Source: Acanthaster planci (taxonomy: Eukaryota; Echinodermata; Asteroidea; Valvatida; Acanthasteridae). Taken from it: DNA of 64,000 nt. A program made the translations under genes and the position numbers. The stretch lies in NCBI RefSeq assembly GCF_001949145.1, contig NW_019091453.1:872117-936116 (forward strand). The letters run 5' to 3'. The notes under the pieces are model-generated. The model made no database searches. It was not told the DNA's origin and worked only from the letters and a program-made list of their open reading frames with translations. Shown in pieces: positions 24,582-39,300 of this stretch. How positions within the stretch are numbered: position 1 is the first letter of the stretch; every line of letters begins with the position of its first letter.

Positions 24582-26108
24582 TAGAGGGAGCCCGAGGGAG
24601 TTACAGCACCTTCATGGGAGAAAAAAGTTGACCCTTGATGGCAGATGAGGCATCACGAAGTTCAGGAAATCTGGCATGGGCCTCAGTGTCATGAGAGGGT
24701 TGCTCATTACTGAAAGATATCGGTCTCATGTAGATATGCAGCACCAGGCAGGTTTTAAAGTTCCTGCTATGATAAAGAAAACAGTGCTATTGGAAGATGT
24801 TTTGTGTTCTTTCTGGGCCCACTTACACTGGTGAATTGGTTATCTAGGAGCCAGTGTTGGAGGCAGCAAACAGGTGATGTACTAGCTGTGAGCTCTGGTT
24901 CATCGGGCTTGGTTTAATGTGCAGTGTGTTTGTTACATCAGCAATCAGTTGACAGAAACTCAAGTCCCAGCCATGATATCACAGATCTTTTCATACCCTT
25001 AGTTAAATGGACGAGAAAATACTTATGCACAAGAAAGTAAGTATACAGTTTGTTTATAGTGAAGAATGCCTTTTAAACATTGGATTGGTGTCAATATGGT
25101 ATGCATGTGACTTCCCAATGGTTTAAATGTTTCAGGAAAACAGCAGGCTACCACTGCTTTAATCAGGCAGGCGTTTTCCCCTAAAATCACTGTATTTCTA
25201 TTTGTAATTCAGTTTTCCCTTTTTCTCACAATTGATCTCCATTTGTGTTTAATTCTTCATGTCTACTGTATGATGGTACTTACTTTGAGAAAACTCAACA
25301 CACTGTACCTGCCAGCTCTGTGATTGTTTGGTACTTACTTTTCATTCACATGCACCTTAAATAGTGCCTCAGTACAGGATTTGTGATGCAAGATTCAAAC
25401 TAGTTTTTGAAATTTATGTTATCTATTCATGAGAATAAGTGGGCGTGTTTGAGCATGCTGCACATGTTCACACGAGTGTACTTCTGAGCACACAAATGGC
25501 AAGAGTGCAACCCGCGGACCGGGGACAATACACTCTCACTGGAGCACATTCTTGATCTGATAGTAAAGTGCATGCACCATATTTCTGCACTCGGGAGTCA
25601 ACACAAGTAGCACACGCGAATGCTTCCACTAGTTCTGTGAACCACGAAGACTTGGAGCGCACTGAAAAGTATCTGCCTTGTTTGGACAAGACGACGGTAC
25701 TGAAGATCTGTGAGCATTTGTTATATTCAGCTTGCAGTGATGCGATTTCTCAGAAATTGTCAGGATTGATACTAAAAATTCCAGTTTCAGAGGTTAATCA
25801 GTTTGCTGCCCTCAAAATTTGTTTTTGTAAAAACACTAAAGAGAGAGATTGATATCATCATAGCCATGATAGAGAGAACTCATGCTTTAACTATTAAAAG
25901 CCATAGAAGTCACTGTTTTTATTATCATTGTTTCAGCCCCTATGCTGGACGACTTTTCTCCATCCCCCAATCTCAGCCCCAAATATGAAATGAAAGCTGA
26001 CTACATGGTAGCTACTTGATCCCCCTTTCCCTATCTCTCAAAAGATACACTGTACAGCTTGGGAAGTTTACTTGTATGGTTAAAAATTATCTATTTTTCA
26101 AAGATCAC

Positions 26109-26114
26109 AATAAA
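26109..26114 (+). terminator. Candidate poly(A) signal downstream of UTP25
   Basis: AATAAA 1.5 kb after the UTP25 stop codon, in the sense orientation. I did not check systematically for nearer variant hexamers, so the transcript may end earlier. Confidence 0.3.
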
Positions 26115-27159
26115 TTTGACGGCTCAAAAAGAATGAAACGGGTTCAGTTTTCGTGAAATTTGTCACAGACACAACATTTTTAATTGCATTTATATAGTTA
26201 CAATCAAGTGCAGAAAATTTCATTTCAGTCACTTTTCAAACAGATGGACAGGTGCTTAAATAATTCATACATCTCATTTTGCATTGCTGTTGCATAAGGC
26301 AGTCAAAACACATCTACACACAAAAGACAAGCAGAGCTCCTGAAACTGTCAACTGCTGGCACCGTCACATAAAAAGCCCATGCACTGATGACGTAATGCT
26401 TTGTTTACAGTATGCTTTCCTATGGTGCTTTGAATCCATCGTCTCCAACTGGTTCCCATACGAAAGCACTCCTGTAAATCAGTGTATCATCAACAGTACA
26501 TAAGCCTACAGTGGAGTCTTCTCAGGATTTTGACAACTGCAAAACCTTCAATGTTCAACAGCTACTTTTGAACATCTGACGGTGCGCGACGACATACTCA
26601 CTCTTACTCACTGATGTCATCATTCTACTTTGGTTTATAGAAGTACATTATTTGTGGAAATGCTTTGCCTTACCTAAAATAATATGGCCATTAACCTTTT
26701 TTCATGCAAAGAAGTTACGGAAAAATTAACAGTTGACGGTAAATGGAGATATCATTACATGTACTTCTATCAATATGATTTCTTGCAGATGTACATGGGA
26801 ATATCACTGCATGGAAAGCCATTGTTAATAACCAGTGATAAGCTTTTAAAGCATCAATGACTTGAGGTCTTCCCGACCCTCCCCTATAAAAGATACTTTA
26901 AAAATTAAACAAGGAAGATTTTGAAATGTTACAAATTCTCATTACATGTAGAAATAACACAGCTAAGTCTTGGTGTTAACACAGCAACCTACGCATTACA
27001 ATTAGGATCTCTTGCATTCCAAAAGAAACTTTCATTTTGTGGCAAAAATGTCCTGTTCAGGGATTATGTAAATTATAGTAATACTGGGTTTGGCATTTAG
27101 AGAGATCCATCATCAGTCCTGTATGCTCTGAACTTTTCAAAGAGTGGGAGAAAAACTTC

Positions 27160-27230
27160 ACAATGCTGAGACTTGAATGCATGACCTCTTGTTTTCCAGT
27201 GCAGGTGACTTGCCCTTCAGCCACCAAGCT
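27160..27230 (-). repeat. tRNA-derived SINE head
   Basis: On the minus strand GGTGGCTGAAGGGCAAG has the pattern of a pol III A box, and GCATTCAAGTCTC about 40 bases later matches a B box (GGTTCRANTCC-like). No acceptor-stem closure is visible, as expected for a SINE head rather than a tRNA gene. It is clearly related to 27696-27764. Confidence 0.55.
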
Positions 27231-27695
27231 TGGAGGGGTCTGGTAGCCAGTTCGAACCCAAACCAATCCTCAATGGCAACTCCTGCTTGGTACATGTGTG
27301 ACCCAACTTCAAAAAGATGAGCCGCAAGTTACTAGAGCCACTTCTGAGCTGAAGGCATTTTTAAAAATGTAACAACAGAGGGTTTGCATGGCTGCCATCC
27401 TGCAGGCCAGTGTTTTTTCTTTACAGGATATGCCCAAAGGAGATTCCCATGTGCAACAAAAGAAGTGCCCTACAGGATGGCTTCCATGCAAAGCCTCTAT
27501 ATCAGCTCAACATTTTTTCATCCAAATAATGTCAATTTTTCATCAAGATGCCAAATTGAGTGATAAATCAAAACAAATAGCTCAGTTGCTCTTTCTGATG
27601 CAAACATGACAAAATTACTGAAAAATAGCCCGAAGACTACTTCTGGGATTCTGGTTACGTATCGGATCGAACTGGCCAGATGCGTCCAAAATCTT

Positions 27696-27764
27696 GGTGG
27701 CTGAGTGAGCAGGTATTTGTACTGCAACTCCTATTTCGGAGGTGGTGAGTTCAAGCCCCACCTG
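27696..27764 (+). repeat. tRNA-derived SINE head
   Basis: GGTGGCTGAGTGAGCAGG (A-box pattern) is followed by GAGTTCAAGCCCC at 27747-27759 (B-box pattern). Spacing and order match a tRNA-derived SINE promoter. The body may continue to about 27900. There is no intact cloverleaf, so it is not annotated as tRNA. Confidence 0.6.
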
Positions 27765-28146
27765 TGTAAGCTCGTGAATTCTATCCTTACAATTCTTACT
27801 ATTCTTAGTTCTTGCAATGCTCTGAGCATAGATGGCTAACATCGGTGAAAAGCAGAACCTGGTATTTAACCCCACTAGCCCAAAACACCCTGGGGTTGAT
27901 GTAAAAAAATCAAATTGTACACGTGGATCCGATCTTTGACAACTGTTCTGATTTTCATCTCTAAAAAGAATATTGATGCAAGTAGTGCAGCTTAAAACAC
28001 TGGCTGTGAACAGGTTTGGAAAAGTTTTTACTTCAATGAATGTATCTTTAAACTGCATAAGCAATACAGTACAACACCCATGGAGCAGTCTCTGTAAGGG
28101 GGAAGTACAGACTTTATCTAAACCCCTGTATTGCATATAGATATCT

Positions 28147-28252
28147 CGCTCTATCTGCCCCGAGTTGAAGTGCACTCCCATGCGGCAAAAGAAAGACAGT
28201 TGGGAGTAAGATTTCCAAGTGGGTTCTTGCACGTGTTCTGCGTGTACGCAAA
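28147..28252 (+). repeat. Dispersed repeat B, copy 2
   Basis: Matches the reverse complement of 4592-4690: GCCCCGAG, AAGTGCAC, GTTCTTGCACGTGTTCTGCG and TGTACGCAAAG in the same order. Confidence 0.65.
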
Positions 28253-28269
28253 GACCATACATTCTGAAT

Positions 28270-28390
28270 CAAATTTGTTATGCGTACTCAGCGGGCTCCG
28301 CGTCAAACGCGCCATTAATCTCCAACAAAGGCCTCTGCAGTAAGTAAAAAAAAACACGCCCTCTTTTGTTCCGCTCAGAGTGGATTATCA
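28270..28390 (-). repeat. Dispersed repeat A, copy 2
   Basis: Reverse complement shares GATAATCCACTC, GAGCGGAACAAAAGAGGG and GTTTGACGCGGAGC with 2930-3055. It lies beside repeat B copy 2, as in the 3-4.7 kb region, so A and B may be parts of one larger element. Confidence 0.6.
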
Positions 28391-30302
28391 ACCATAACAG
28401 ACCAGATAATTGAACTTTGACTCCCAGAACAGGGACAAATGGTTACCGCTTGGTGCGGCCATGGTTTTAGTCCCTAGAGAGATGCAATGCTTCATGTTTC
28501 GTCCTAATCCACATGGAGAGATCATTTTCTGTGTTCCTGGCTTGCCACAGTTCATCCAAAACTCTCTTAATTTCAAATACTTCCCTGCATTCAACCAACC
28601 GGTATTCTAAACTGGTACCCTTCCATTTCAGGTACACACTGCAGCACAGTATTTGGCTTCTTTCATTTTACAGCTAATTTACAGGTAAGAATATACGCGA
28701 GTCCTGCTTCTGCCTTTCCCTGCTGTAATGTCCTGAGCTTTCAAGTTTGTTTAGCAGCATATTCTTCTCAACAACTCCAAGAAATCTGAAAAAGCAGAGT
28801 TGATTGCATACCTGGCAGGCTTCCAAATGACAAAACAGCTTTATTAGGGCTGCTTGAACCTAAGAGAACTAGGGAGGAAGGGTAGGGAGATAGACTATGT
28901 CTTCATCGGTGCATTTTGTCCAACACCGCTGCAATCTTTAAAAAAACTGCATCAAGACTGAGTTCTTGGGGTGGCTTTCTCCTCCCATCCCTGGAGAAGG
29001 AAGGTCAGAAAGAAGTTTTTAAAAACCTGGCTCTTTCCGGGTGAAGTAATACAATACTGCTGTTATAAAAAAGGAAATTCATTGTTCCTTTTCACATTAG
29101 GTGTTTTTTTCTCCTAAAATTTCTCAAATGGAATTAATTTCCATTCCTAGTTACAAATATTGCAGGAAACATTCAAAGCACGACGGCATGTCACAAACTA
29201 CTTTTTGGAAAAACCGAAACAAATTTTTCTTGCAAATTTAAAACTTAAACGTATCTTCTCCGAGTTATTGTTACAGTTTTGAATTTTTAATTTTCATCAC
29301 TTTAAGATGCTTTTATATGTTCAATACATACAATGTACTGCTAATAAAAGTAGTTCAATGCCACATTTTCCTTTGTTCAATAAAGCAAATTGCCATTTCG
29401 TCCACTAAAACTTCTATTCCTTATAAATAATGTAAAATAACGTGTAGGCATGCAATAGGTAATTTCCAGGTAAAAAAAAATGAATAAAAAAAATTCTAAG
29501 AAACCTTTCAGACAAACCATTTACTGCAAAAAATGAAGACAGATACGGTTTCTACAAGTTCATTATTGGCACAGAATGAGCTAGGTCAGTCTTCCAACAA
29601 AGCATGTCCAAATATAGCGTGTCGGATATCAATTGCACCTCCTCACAGGTGCAAAACATGTTCAAACTCCTGTGCTTTGTTCTCGAATTACCTTGCCTTT
29701 TTGAAATATCAATAGGTTCATTCCCAATTTTCATGGGACTTTAGCAATGACAGTTTCCAAAATAACTGAAAAAGAAATTAAACTACAGAATTTGAAATAC
29801 ATTAAACTTATAAATTTGTTAGAAAAAAATACACAGAATATAAACTAACACCATGCACATAGCACAATTTTTTTTACCGTACATTATAGACTTATTGAAG
29901 AAGATGTCATTACTGTAGTGGCTCCATACTCAAGCCCGTTTCATGCTTGAGGAACATGCACATTTTGGCATATCAAGACAACTTACTGGTCCGCAGGACA
30001 AACTATGCACGTGACCTGCCCACAAGTGTGGTACCTCTGCAGTAACGACTTCTAATTCTGGTCACAGGATTAGTCTACTTGTGATGGGACTGTCATAAAT
30101 GACATCTCACTCACACAGGAAAGCTACACCATAAAAGATGAATTTTGAAAGCTGCTTTCCCAGTAATGCTGTTTGCTGTTGGGGCAATCTCTAGCACACC
30201 CCACATCAACAGTTTCCAAAACTTGCTCTACCACAAAATGGGCAAAGCCAGGACACAAACATCCCAAGAAGCAAAGGGTGAAAAGCATTCTAGCTGATCC
30301 GA

Positions 30303-33300
30303 TCAACTCTTGCAACCATTGGCTTTGCTGGTTTGGCGCAGCTCGATCCAGTGCAGCCTGTACAGCAGCCACACGACGACCGCAAAAGTCCAGGCGGACT
30401 TTGGGCTCAGGACCAGCGCCATAGCACCATAGCAGAAATACAGGTTTGTGCATTCCCAGGTCATCCAGAGGAGGGCACAGAGAAGACAGGGGTAGGCTAC
30501 CAGGGACCATAGCAGCCCCAGGGGTCGTATATGGTACTGTGGCGGGCTGATGGCGCTGCCATTCTTCTTAGCATTGCCGTTGGCAGAGTTTGAGTAGGCG
30601 CCGCTGCTCTGATGGGGTAAGTGCTGCTGCATGCGGTCCAACTGGAGGGCAAAGTAAAACGTGATGGGGCCCTGGAAGAGAGCCATCTGTGAGAGAAGAG
30701 CCAGGGAAATGACATATATATGTTAGCTGTATCCTGTGATTGACAAGCCAAATCACAAATGAAGGCAGGAGCCTGGTTTATGAAGTACATGTTACAATGG
30801 GTAAACAATGCCATCAGTCACTTCAATGACAACATTTTGGCAATTTACTGTAGTCTTTGTCAGATGTTACCTGCTTCGGACATTCTCAAGTGGAAAATGT
30901 ACATTGAAGATCTGTTATCAAGCTCAACTGCATGCCATAACAAACTCCAGATAGTGTACCCTAACTCTGAATCTTTTGTCACAGTTCTTTTGTACACTCT
31001 CTTGACATGACTCAAGACAGGATCAAGATCTGAAATTGACCCTGAACTGACTCAGGGAGGTAGATGCTGTCTGCCTCGAGCAGAAGCACTCCCTCATCGG
31101 TTGAAAAGAGCCACGTTGGTCTGAAGTATTTATTTTGTTGGTAGCAATGCAGCTGTAATGCTTGCGTTTCCTAGTCATTCGTGAACCAACAGTGCGCGGT
31201 TGCTACCAAAGGAGTCCCAGTTGCTAAGGAAATAGCGCCCTCTCTTGGTCCAGCTTGAGGCCCACTGAGTACAGGTCACATGTATTACAGTCAGTGGATA
31301 TTGATACTTACATTCATGGCACAGATGACATAAGAGAATGTCTCGCCAATGATTTCTCCTCGCAGCATGAATCCATACAGAGTGTACATGCCAAAATGCT
31401 CACTTGTTACCATGCAAACAAACCACGGACCTGCAAGACCAAAATGCAAAAAAAAAAAGCATCTGAAAAGAACTGACATACCCTCAATTGATTTCAACAG
31501 AAAATCCCTAATCTCCCAGATCCTCCAAAATCTGCCTGGAAGTTATGATAGACTATAATGGATTGAGGAAAGCAGAACAAAGTCAGTACTGTCCTTCCAG
31601 GGATCCATGCCACATAAACGTTGACATACAAAGAAATGCTTCATTGGTTTTAACTAGCCTTGGATGATTTCACACGGTTCACAGGGCTGGGCATCGCCAG
31701 GATTTCGGGGGGGCGGGGAGAGATATTCATCGGCAACATACTGATAAACCACAAACAGAGGAAGGTCAATTTCAACTCTTTTTTTTCAAGTAAATGGGTG
31801 ATTGTTATCCCTGTTCAACTCTTTCTGCCATTTCTTTTGCATTTTGTTCTTTTCTCTGCACATTCTGTCCCCGCCGGGGGAGGGGACAAGTGTCCCTTTG
31901 GTATACCCACTGGATGGTTTCAACAAAAAAGGCCTTAGGGTTTAAGACCAAACAAAAATCACTCGCAATTGCCTCCAAAAGAACACTGAATTATCAGGGA
32001 AACCTTTATGGCACACACTCATTACTGGAATTTCTTGGCGTTATGTCCCGCCCACTATATTTTTTTCAACATCTTACATTACACAAAACTCAGCAGGGGA
32101 TAATTTTCAGCAAAAACTTGGCATAACAAATCTGCTATACAAAATAATTTTGCATAGCAGTTGGATAAACTTGTAAAGCAATTTTTTTCCACGTAATCAC
32201 AGTGCATATTTACAGCACACAGTTACAACATCAACTATACGGTTCTTTGCTCTATGGTGGGTGCATCACATTAGTCATCAATGTGAAAGTTGAGACTGAT
32301 TAGCAGCTGAAGGCCTATTCACGTAAGTAATCTTTCCTGCACAGACTGTGCTATGGTACAATTAATCGATACTTTTAATCGATAATTTAATGGTACAATT
32401 AATCGATAAGCTGATCTAAGCTGAGTTTTAGTAAGCACCCTGGCAGAGTGCCACTCTCTCACCTGTAAACATCGCAGGGACAGTAAGTTCCTTCCTTCAA
32501 CCAATCACCATTGATGAAATTGCTACGCCACGATACAACATGAATATACATCACCCAACGTGCGCAGGACTCTCGTCCAACTCTGATGCATCATTCCTAC
32601 ACGTTCGGGCAATGGCTATTTCTTAACCTCTCAACGATTTTGCCCGGTGTCTTATAATGAAAAAGTACACCCACATGTACCAGGTAAAAATTCACTCATG
32701 TTGAAGTCACAAAACAGTCTTTGAGCTGCGCTTTCCGGCTGTAGCTCCACTGTGGCGCGCATGCAATAACCAATGGGCTTGGTACCCAAACACAAGGGTA
32801 TTTTACAGTTTATTTGTGTACGCATTTTCCCTTGTGTGGAAAGGTGCCCTGCTAAATGTACAGCGTGCTTACTGCATGCGAGTTTGTACATGTACTCTAC
32901 ATGTTTGTAACGATGCAAAAAAATCACTGTGCACCACATAGCTGTTTACTTTTTACCACTTTTTCTAAGCTTTTGTGAAGAGGAAAACAACAAATCGAAG
33001 GTGAAATTGCTGACTGTTATTCTTGGCCACGAACACTTTTATTTTCATGTTTCAGCAACTGCGATTCATAAAAAAAGTGTGCAGCAATTTGGCTTAAAAT
33101 GCATCGCGAAATGTGATATGATACCGGAAAAATTATTCCCTGCTCAGATGTTAATTTTTTCCAAGATTTGTTATACATTACAAAACCCACCAGCAACTGT
33201 TCACTTACCGACCAGAGGATAAACACCTATTATCAGTAGCCAATAGAAGTAGGTCTCGCTGCAGACAAGACCACACAAACTGCGAACAATGCTAATCCGA

Positions 33301-36300
33301 TAATGCACTGGAGAGACAAAAAAGCATATGTTAACTTGGTTTGTCAGACTATTAACTGAAAAGAATTCTGTGACTACATTTAAAATACTCTAACTATAAA
33401 GCACGAGAAACCGAACACTGCCATACAGTAATTGGAAACACTATCAATGAGACTGCCTTGTTTGAGCAAGTTCCATGTTTTGTGCCAACATGCAGGGAAA
33501 TACTGTAGTTTACCAGTGTAAAGAATTGGGTATACCCAACATTCTTTTCATAAAACTACTGTTATTAGTTTAATAAAAATTAGAAAACAGTCTAAACATC
33601 AACAGAAATGTGCAAAAGACTGAAATCCTATCCTAAGTGCTATGATGATAATTATAACGAAAAACTGACATCGAGGGTGGCAAAAGATATCAAATAATGG
33701 AAGATTTGAATTTGGTCCTGCCAGGTAACGACTGTGAATTACTTTCCACAAGTTGTTCCACAAGGCACTGGGCACTTGATACTTATAACATTAAACTGGT
33801 GAAGGGCAAAGTCATAGTTAAAACCAAAAAGCTGATGAAAGAGCAAAACTGTCAAAACAAACTTTCCATCTGACAGACGTCAAATTTATACTTCCTTTGC
33901 CCAGTAACTCACCATTATTTCGTTTTGCGATCCATCGCAGTGAGAGGAGTGCAAACACAAACACCAATACTGACCCTACCGTTATCAGCCAGAACTGGTG
34001 TAATGAGAACAAAACGGATAAGGCATCTTTATAGACTGCTTCAATCAGGGACACAATTCTCAAATTTGGATTTCCTGTTTTAGTGCAAATCCACTGAACA
34101 AAATCCTAAGCATACAGTATCTGTTCAGTATCAGACATTACATGGATTGGAACTCTCAGGAGCATAACGTCAGCAAACAAGATCCTAAAATGTTTAGTTG
34201 ACAGCATTGTGCAGTTTAGTAGCACTTAAAAGAAACAGGAAATAGAAATATTTTTATAAATTTTACTAAAAATCCTTGAAATCCTTTGGGTTTCAATTAA
34301 CATTATTTTAAATTTTTGTTTTGCAATTTTAACCCATATCTTGGCGCTTTTTTTGGCCTTTATGCTAATGCATATGTGCATATTCATGAACAGAACTATG
34401 ATGTCATCCAAGGCGTTGAATCTCAACGTTGCACTGATTTGTGCTCTGAAACTTTCTAGATTTTTTTAACCACTGCTATGGCAGATTTTATTTTCTTTGG
34501 CAATTTATTGTTGTGTAAGTATATGGCAATAACCCAGCAAAAATCACTTCCACATAAATGTTCCCAGATAGCAAATCTGGGGTTCGCAATTTGAACATAA
34601 AAACATGCAACCTGAACCATGTCTTCCTGGATTTACATCAAAGCAAAAGCGCCGTCACTTGTCCAGAAATGCTCGGTCAATCTTTAACGTCTGAAAAAGT
34701 GCACCATTCATTTCACGTAACTCAAAAAAGATGTCAAACAGTCTTCATACACGGAAAAAGAGTACAGAGATTCACAAAAAGTGATTCTAAGAAAAATTCC
34801 TTTCCCAGATCCTTTAATTAAGTGAAATGGATGTAATCAATGGAGATCCTTAACAACCAAAGTGGAATAAATATTACGACAATCCGAATTTAAAACATCT
34901 CTGTCCATTTGAATATTTTGAGTTTGGATTTGGTTTTCAAAGTTCAAAATGGTATGAAACTAAATAAGTTGTGTAAAAGTTCACAGACTCCAAATACTTA
35001 CAACAAAAGGTATATCAGTCATGAGAAACATGGCTGACACCAACCACTGTGCTGGTTGAGTGCCATCCAGAGAGAAGCGGTAGGCCTCAATGTGAGTGTG
35101 ACCAGCGGCATCCTACAATGCACATGCAAGGAATGGTTACCAGTTTCAAATTGATGACACTCATTTTTGCGATAATCCAAACTTGTTTTCCAGTGCCAAT
35201 ATAATTTAGCACTTTCTGAGATTTCAGTTCAGGAAATTGTCTTTCAGGGGATTTGACAGTGAATAATATCCACTTTTCAGGCAGAGGTTATAAACAATTC
35301 TGGAAGGTCCACTTTCCACAGCAGTACTTAGTTTTTTGCTACTTTGTGGGCAAACATGATTAAGCAAAGCTTGAAGGTTGAAGAGAGAAAGGGTCCATGT
35401 CTCAGAGGCAATTCCTTGAGAAGGCTACAAGTTTGAAACAACAAAGTACAGACACTGACAGACACTTCGTACAGTGTTGAATTGTCTCGTGTGCCCCAAG
35501 CCTACTTAAGAAACATATAAACTTCAAAATATCAAATATTTAAAGGAGGGCCTGGTTAATATGCCCGTGTTGTTTGCTGCAATATACTTACTGTTGCAGT
35601 AACTTCAATGAGGTGCAAGCCAGTGCTATATGTTGAGGGGTCCCATGGAATCACAAAAAGTGGTCCTTTGACATGTTTGGCTGCTCCTAACGGCCTACCA
35701 TCGACCTCAACTGTGGCAGACAGGATGTCCGCTGGAGAGAACACTAAAAACCTAGCACGGAGGAGACAACAGCTTGGTGAATTCAAGGAAGTCAGCAAGA
35801 AAGCTTTACTCTCTTTTTTTTCATCCAAATTTAAGGGATATTCTTTCGGCCCGACAACTCTCTTGTAGATGTAGACCAAGTTTCCATTGAGATGGAAAAA
35901 TGATCAGATAACGATCAAATGATCTGGCAACAGCCAGACTAGAACAAGGAAATGCCACTTGTTAAAATATCATTGCAGAGTAAGGCATGGATCAACATTA
36001 ACCCTTGCACAATTTAGTTAAGGACCTGTACTCCTCCAAATTCAACTACCGTATGGCAACATGAATTCCGCCCACGACCTTTGTACTTGAACTTAACCCT
36101 AACCCCCTAGAACCATCCTCAATCCTCCCAAATCATCCAATTTTCTACATGAACAAACTGCATTCGGCCTCAATCCTCCAAAATCCTTCAAGATTTCTTG
36201 AAAATGTTATTTGGGGGTGTGCGTACTGCCTCAATCCTTCCAACTCCTCAGGCAATTACTCTCATTGTGGTGAGGCAGTGCGAAGGGCATTCTTGAACAG

Positions 36301-39300
36301 TGTGGTGGATTCAGAACAAATATAGGGGCTGAATTCACGTATGACTGAGCAAGAACAACACAAGGTCTAACTTATGACCTTCACTATTGGCATCCTTCTC
36401 AATCGGCCATGCACTTTTGCTATTCACCCTCAATCCTCCAAAATCCTCCAAAACCACCCAAAGGATTTTGGAGGATTGAGGAGGGTTAGGGTGAGAGAGG
36501 TCATGAAGCCCCATGTAAAGCAAGCTGTGTGCCACCTTCCTCAATTCTGCCAAATCTTCTGAGACCTCTGGATGGGGTTCAAAGGATCTAGGAACATTAA
36601 GATTAATGTCTGTTCAACAAGGAGATGCTGACATACCGTATATGCGTTGAGTGCCGCATCTTGTTCAAGGGTTCATGGCCAAGCGACATGAACCTGGCTC
36701 GCTTGGGATTGGTGATTAAAATGACTGGCCATGTGCCGAACTTCACGTCCACGAATGATAGTATGTCATGGTCAAATGCCATGACTCGATACCTTGGGAC
36801 AAAAAATCACACAAATGTAATCCTTACTGCTTTTTCCAGACAGAACTTGCGCTAAATGTGGACACATGTATTTTCAAGGAAAAGCAATCAATAATTACGA
36901 CATTTTACAAAAAACTTTGTTCTGGAACGTAACACTTACATTCTGTTCTGCTTCCAATCTTCAAGTTCTAATTCCAACAGGCCATTCTTTTGTATGGTGT
37001 TCATGTTGGGCACCAGACCACCAAAGCTGTGCAAGTGGCCGCACAGATATGCTATTCCATTTCTGCAAATTTTCAAAGAGAGATCACGGTGCGTTCAACA
37101 GTTTGCTTGAATGCACCAATCAACAGGTGATCATCTAATACATGTGCCGTGGGGAGCCCCAGCCAATCGAGCATATGCATGTTCGTAGCTAAACCAGATT
37201 TTTATTTATCAATTTGCGTATACATGTACAGGTTCCACTCCTACTGGGAGTCTTTTTTCTTTCAGGTGGCTGTTTTTGACGTGGTGTAATCCCCCAAGTA
37301 AAAAGGCACTGGTATGATTTTGTTTAGAATACCAGACTTTTGAAGCTACATGTATGGTGGTCATGAGCAAAGGCAAGGAATGTCGGCAAATGAATTAAGA
37401 AAGTTTAATAATACTTCCATACATGTACATGTAAATGTACTTTTTGGGGGGGGAGGGTGTTTACAATGCAAAAATTGCGGCTGGATGGAATGTTAAAAGG
37501 GACCAAAATGGGTTCTCAAAAAGTTCCTGGATAAACTGCTTACTTTAGAGCATTTGAAAGTCTGGTGTGAGGTGCTATAATGGTTGATGTGGGATAGTGT
37601 CCAAAGTATACAGTATGATTGCTATGCTTTGTATCCTTGCTGAATTCTTCCAGTTTCTGCAACTCCGGCTGTAAAAAAAGATGATAAATTCAAGCCCACA
37701 TTTAGAAACAAAATGCACAGCTCCCTTCATATTAACCCTCCTGCACAAAACACACTCAAACAGCCAAAAAAAATCTGCATTTAGGTGATCTGTGTAGTGA
37801 TGAAAACATACACATTCGTTCTGACGGCTGGATCCTGTTGGAATCAGGAGGTTTTGCCTCTGCAGTGGCTGCTGAATATTGTTGGACTCACCAACAGAAT
37901 ATTAAAGCTTGCCAGAATGGAAATTAACACATTGTTTGCTTACCAATAGGCCACTACTGGAACTAGTAGGCAAACAAGCATGACTAATTACCTGCCAACA
38001 TTTTGGGCATGCAATATGACATGTATTTAATTACGGCTACCAGACGTGCAATATGACTCAGTTGAGAGTTTTATGAAGGACAGATAACACTGTGAGGTTA
38101 CATGATTTTAACTACCTTGTTTACCTGACGAGCTACCTTAAAATCCCATACGTGTGAATGTACAATTTGTACATGTGGGTCATTCCATAAATTTGGGGTC
38201 CAAAAGTGTGACCTTTTTGTGTCCCTGTTACACCTGACCTGTGTCCTTTTACACAGGAAATATCACTGAAAAAGATTTCAAACTATTTCTATTTCTTTGG
38301 CAGATAATTTGCACTAATTCATCACTCTTGGAAATTATAGAATGTTTGTGTGAACTTACAAAACAGGCCTGTTGCCTGACCAGAGACTGGGGGGGTTTGT
38401 CAAACCCGAAAGTGGAACTTTTGACACTGCGAACACATATTTTTATACAAAGGCCTATCTTAGTGTGCTTTGGAACACATCAACAAGTTCCATGTTTGTC
38501 GTGAACTGACGGATGCATGTAAGACTTGTATAGACCCCCTACTTCAGTTTTTAAGTTCACTGCATATCTTTGATTGGCCTGGTATATGAGTTTGCTCTTC
38601 ACCCAGTAGGTTGAATTGGGCATTGGGTGATGAGCGAATGATATGAACATTATTATAAAAAAAAATCTCAGAAAATCCCACACAAAAATTCAGAAGTTCA
38701 ACAAAGTGATAAAGTCTAGTAAATCATTATTACCTCCACTCACCTAAGTAAAAATTGTAAAAAAAAAAGTTGGGGGCATTTCATTTTGCACTTTGGGTAA
38801 AAATCAGAAAATTGGACCAAAATAAAATGTCATCAGAACTTTGAAGCGGGTGTGTGAAATTGACACTTATGAATCAGAATATTTGGAGTTTGATTAATTT
38901 CCATCTTTTTTGAAATTGGAGGTGAAATATTTTTCTTTTACTTACCTCATACAGTATTCCGAAGAAATTGAATGGCCTTCTCGGCCCTGGATTTAACACA
39001 GCATACACAGACACGAAGGAGTAGACACCAAAGGGAAGCTTGTGTTGATAACGGAAGGTACCATCCCCCCTCTCCCCCATTACAGAGTATTTCCTAATTC
39101 AGATGAAAGGAAATATCTATTTAGCATTGCACTGTAGTAATGCAGGGTTGGAAAGGTTTATAGGACAAGGAAAAGTATGATAAATTTTCAAGAGCAGCAA
39201 TAATCTTGTTTCTTGAATTAAGAAATACATGTAAATGATTTGGTTTGGATTTGACAAGGTGTGAGACCCTTAACCCTAACCTTTCCCAAACTGTAAACAT

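Larger units (their letters stand above)
24582..30302. other. Convergent intergenic region UTP25 / TMEM62
   Basis: The stop codons of the two convergent genes are 5.7 kb apart. The interval should hold both 3' UTRs. It also contains tRNA-like SINE heads and copies of repeats A and B between about 27.1 and 28.4 kb. No further coding exon was recognised. Confidence 0.6.

Noticed and set aside
27696-27764. Possible tRNA gene
   Set aside because: A and B boxes are present, but no acceptor stem or cloverleaf closes; SINE head preferred.
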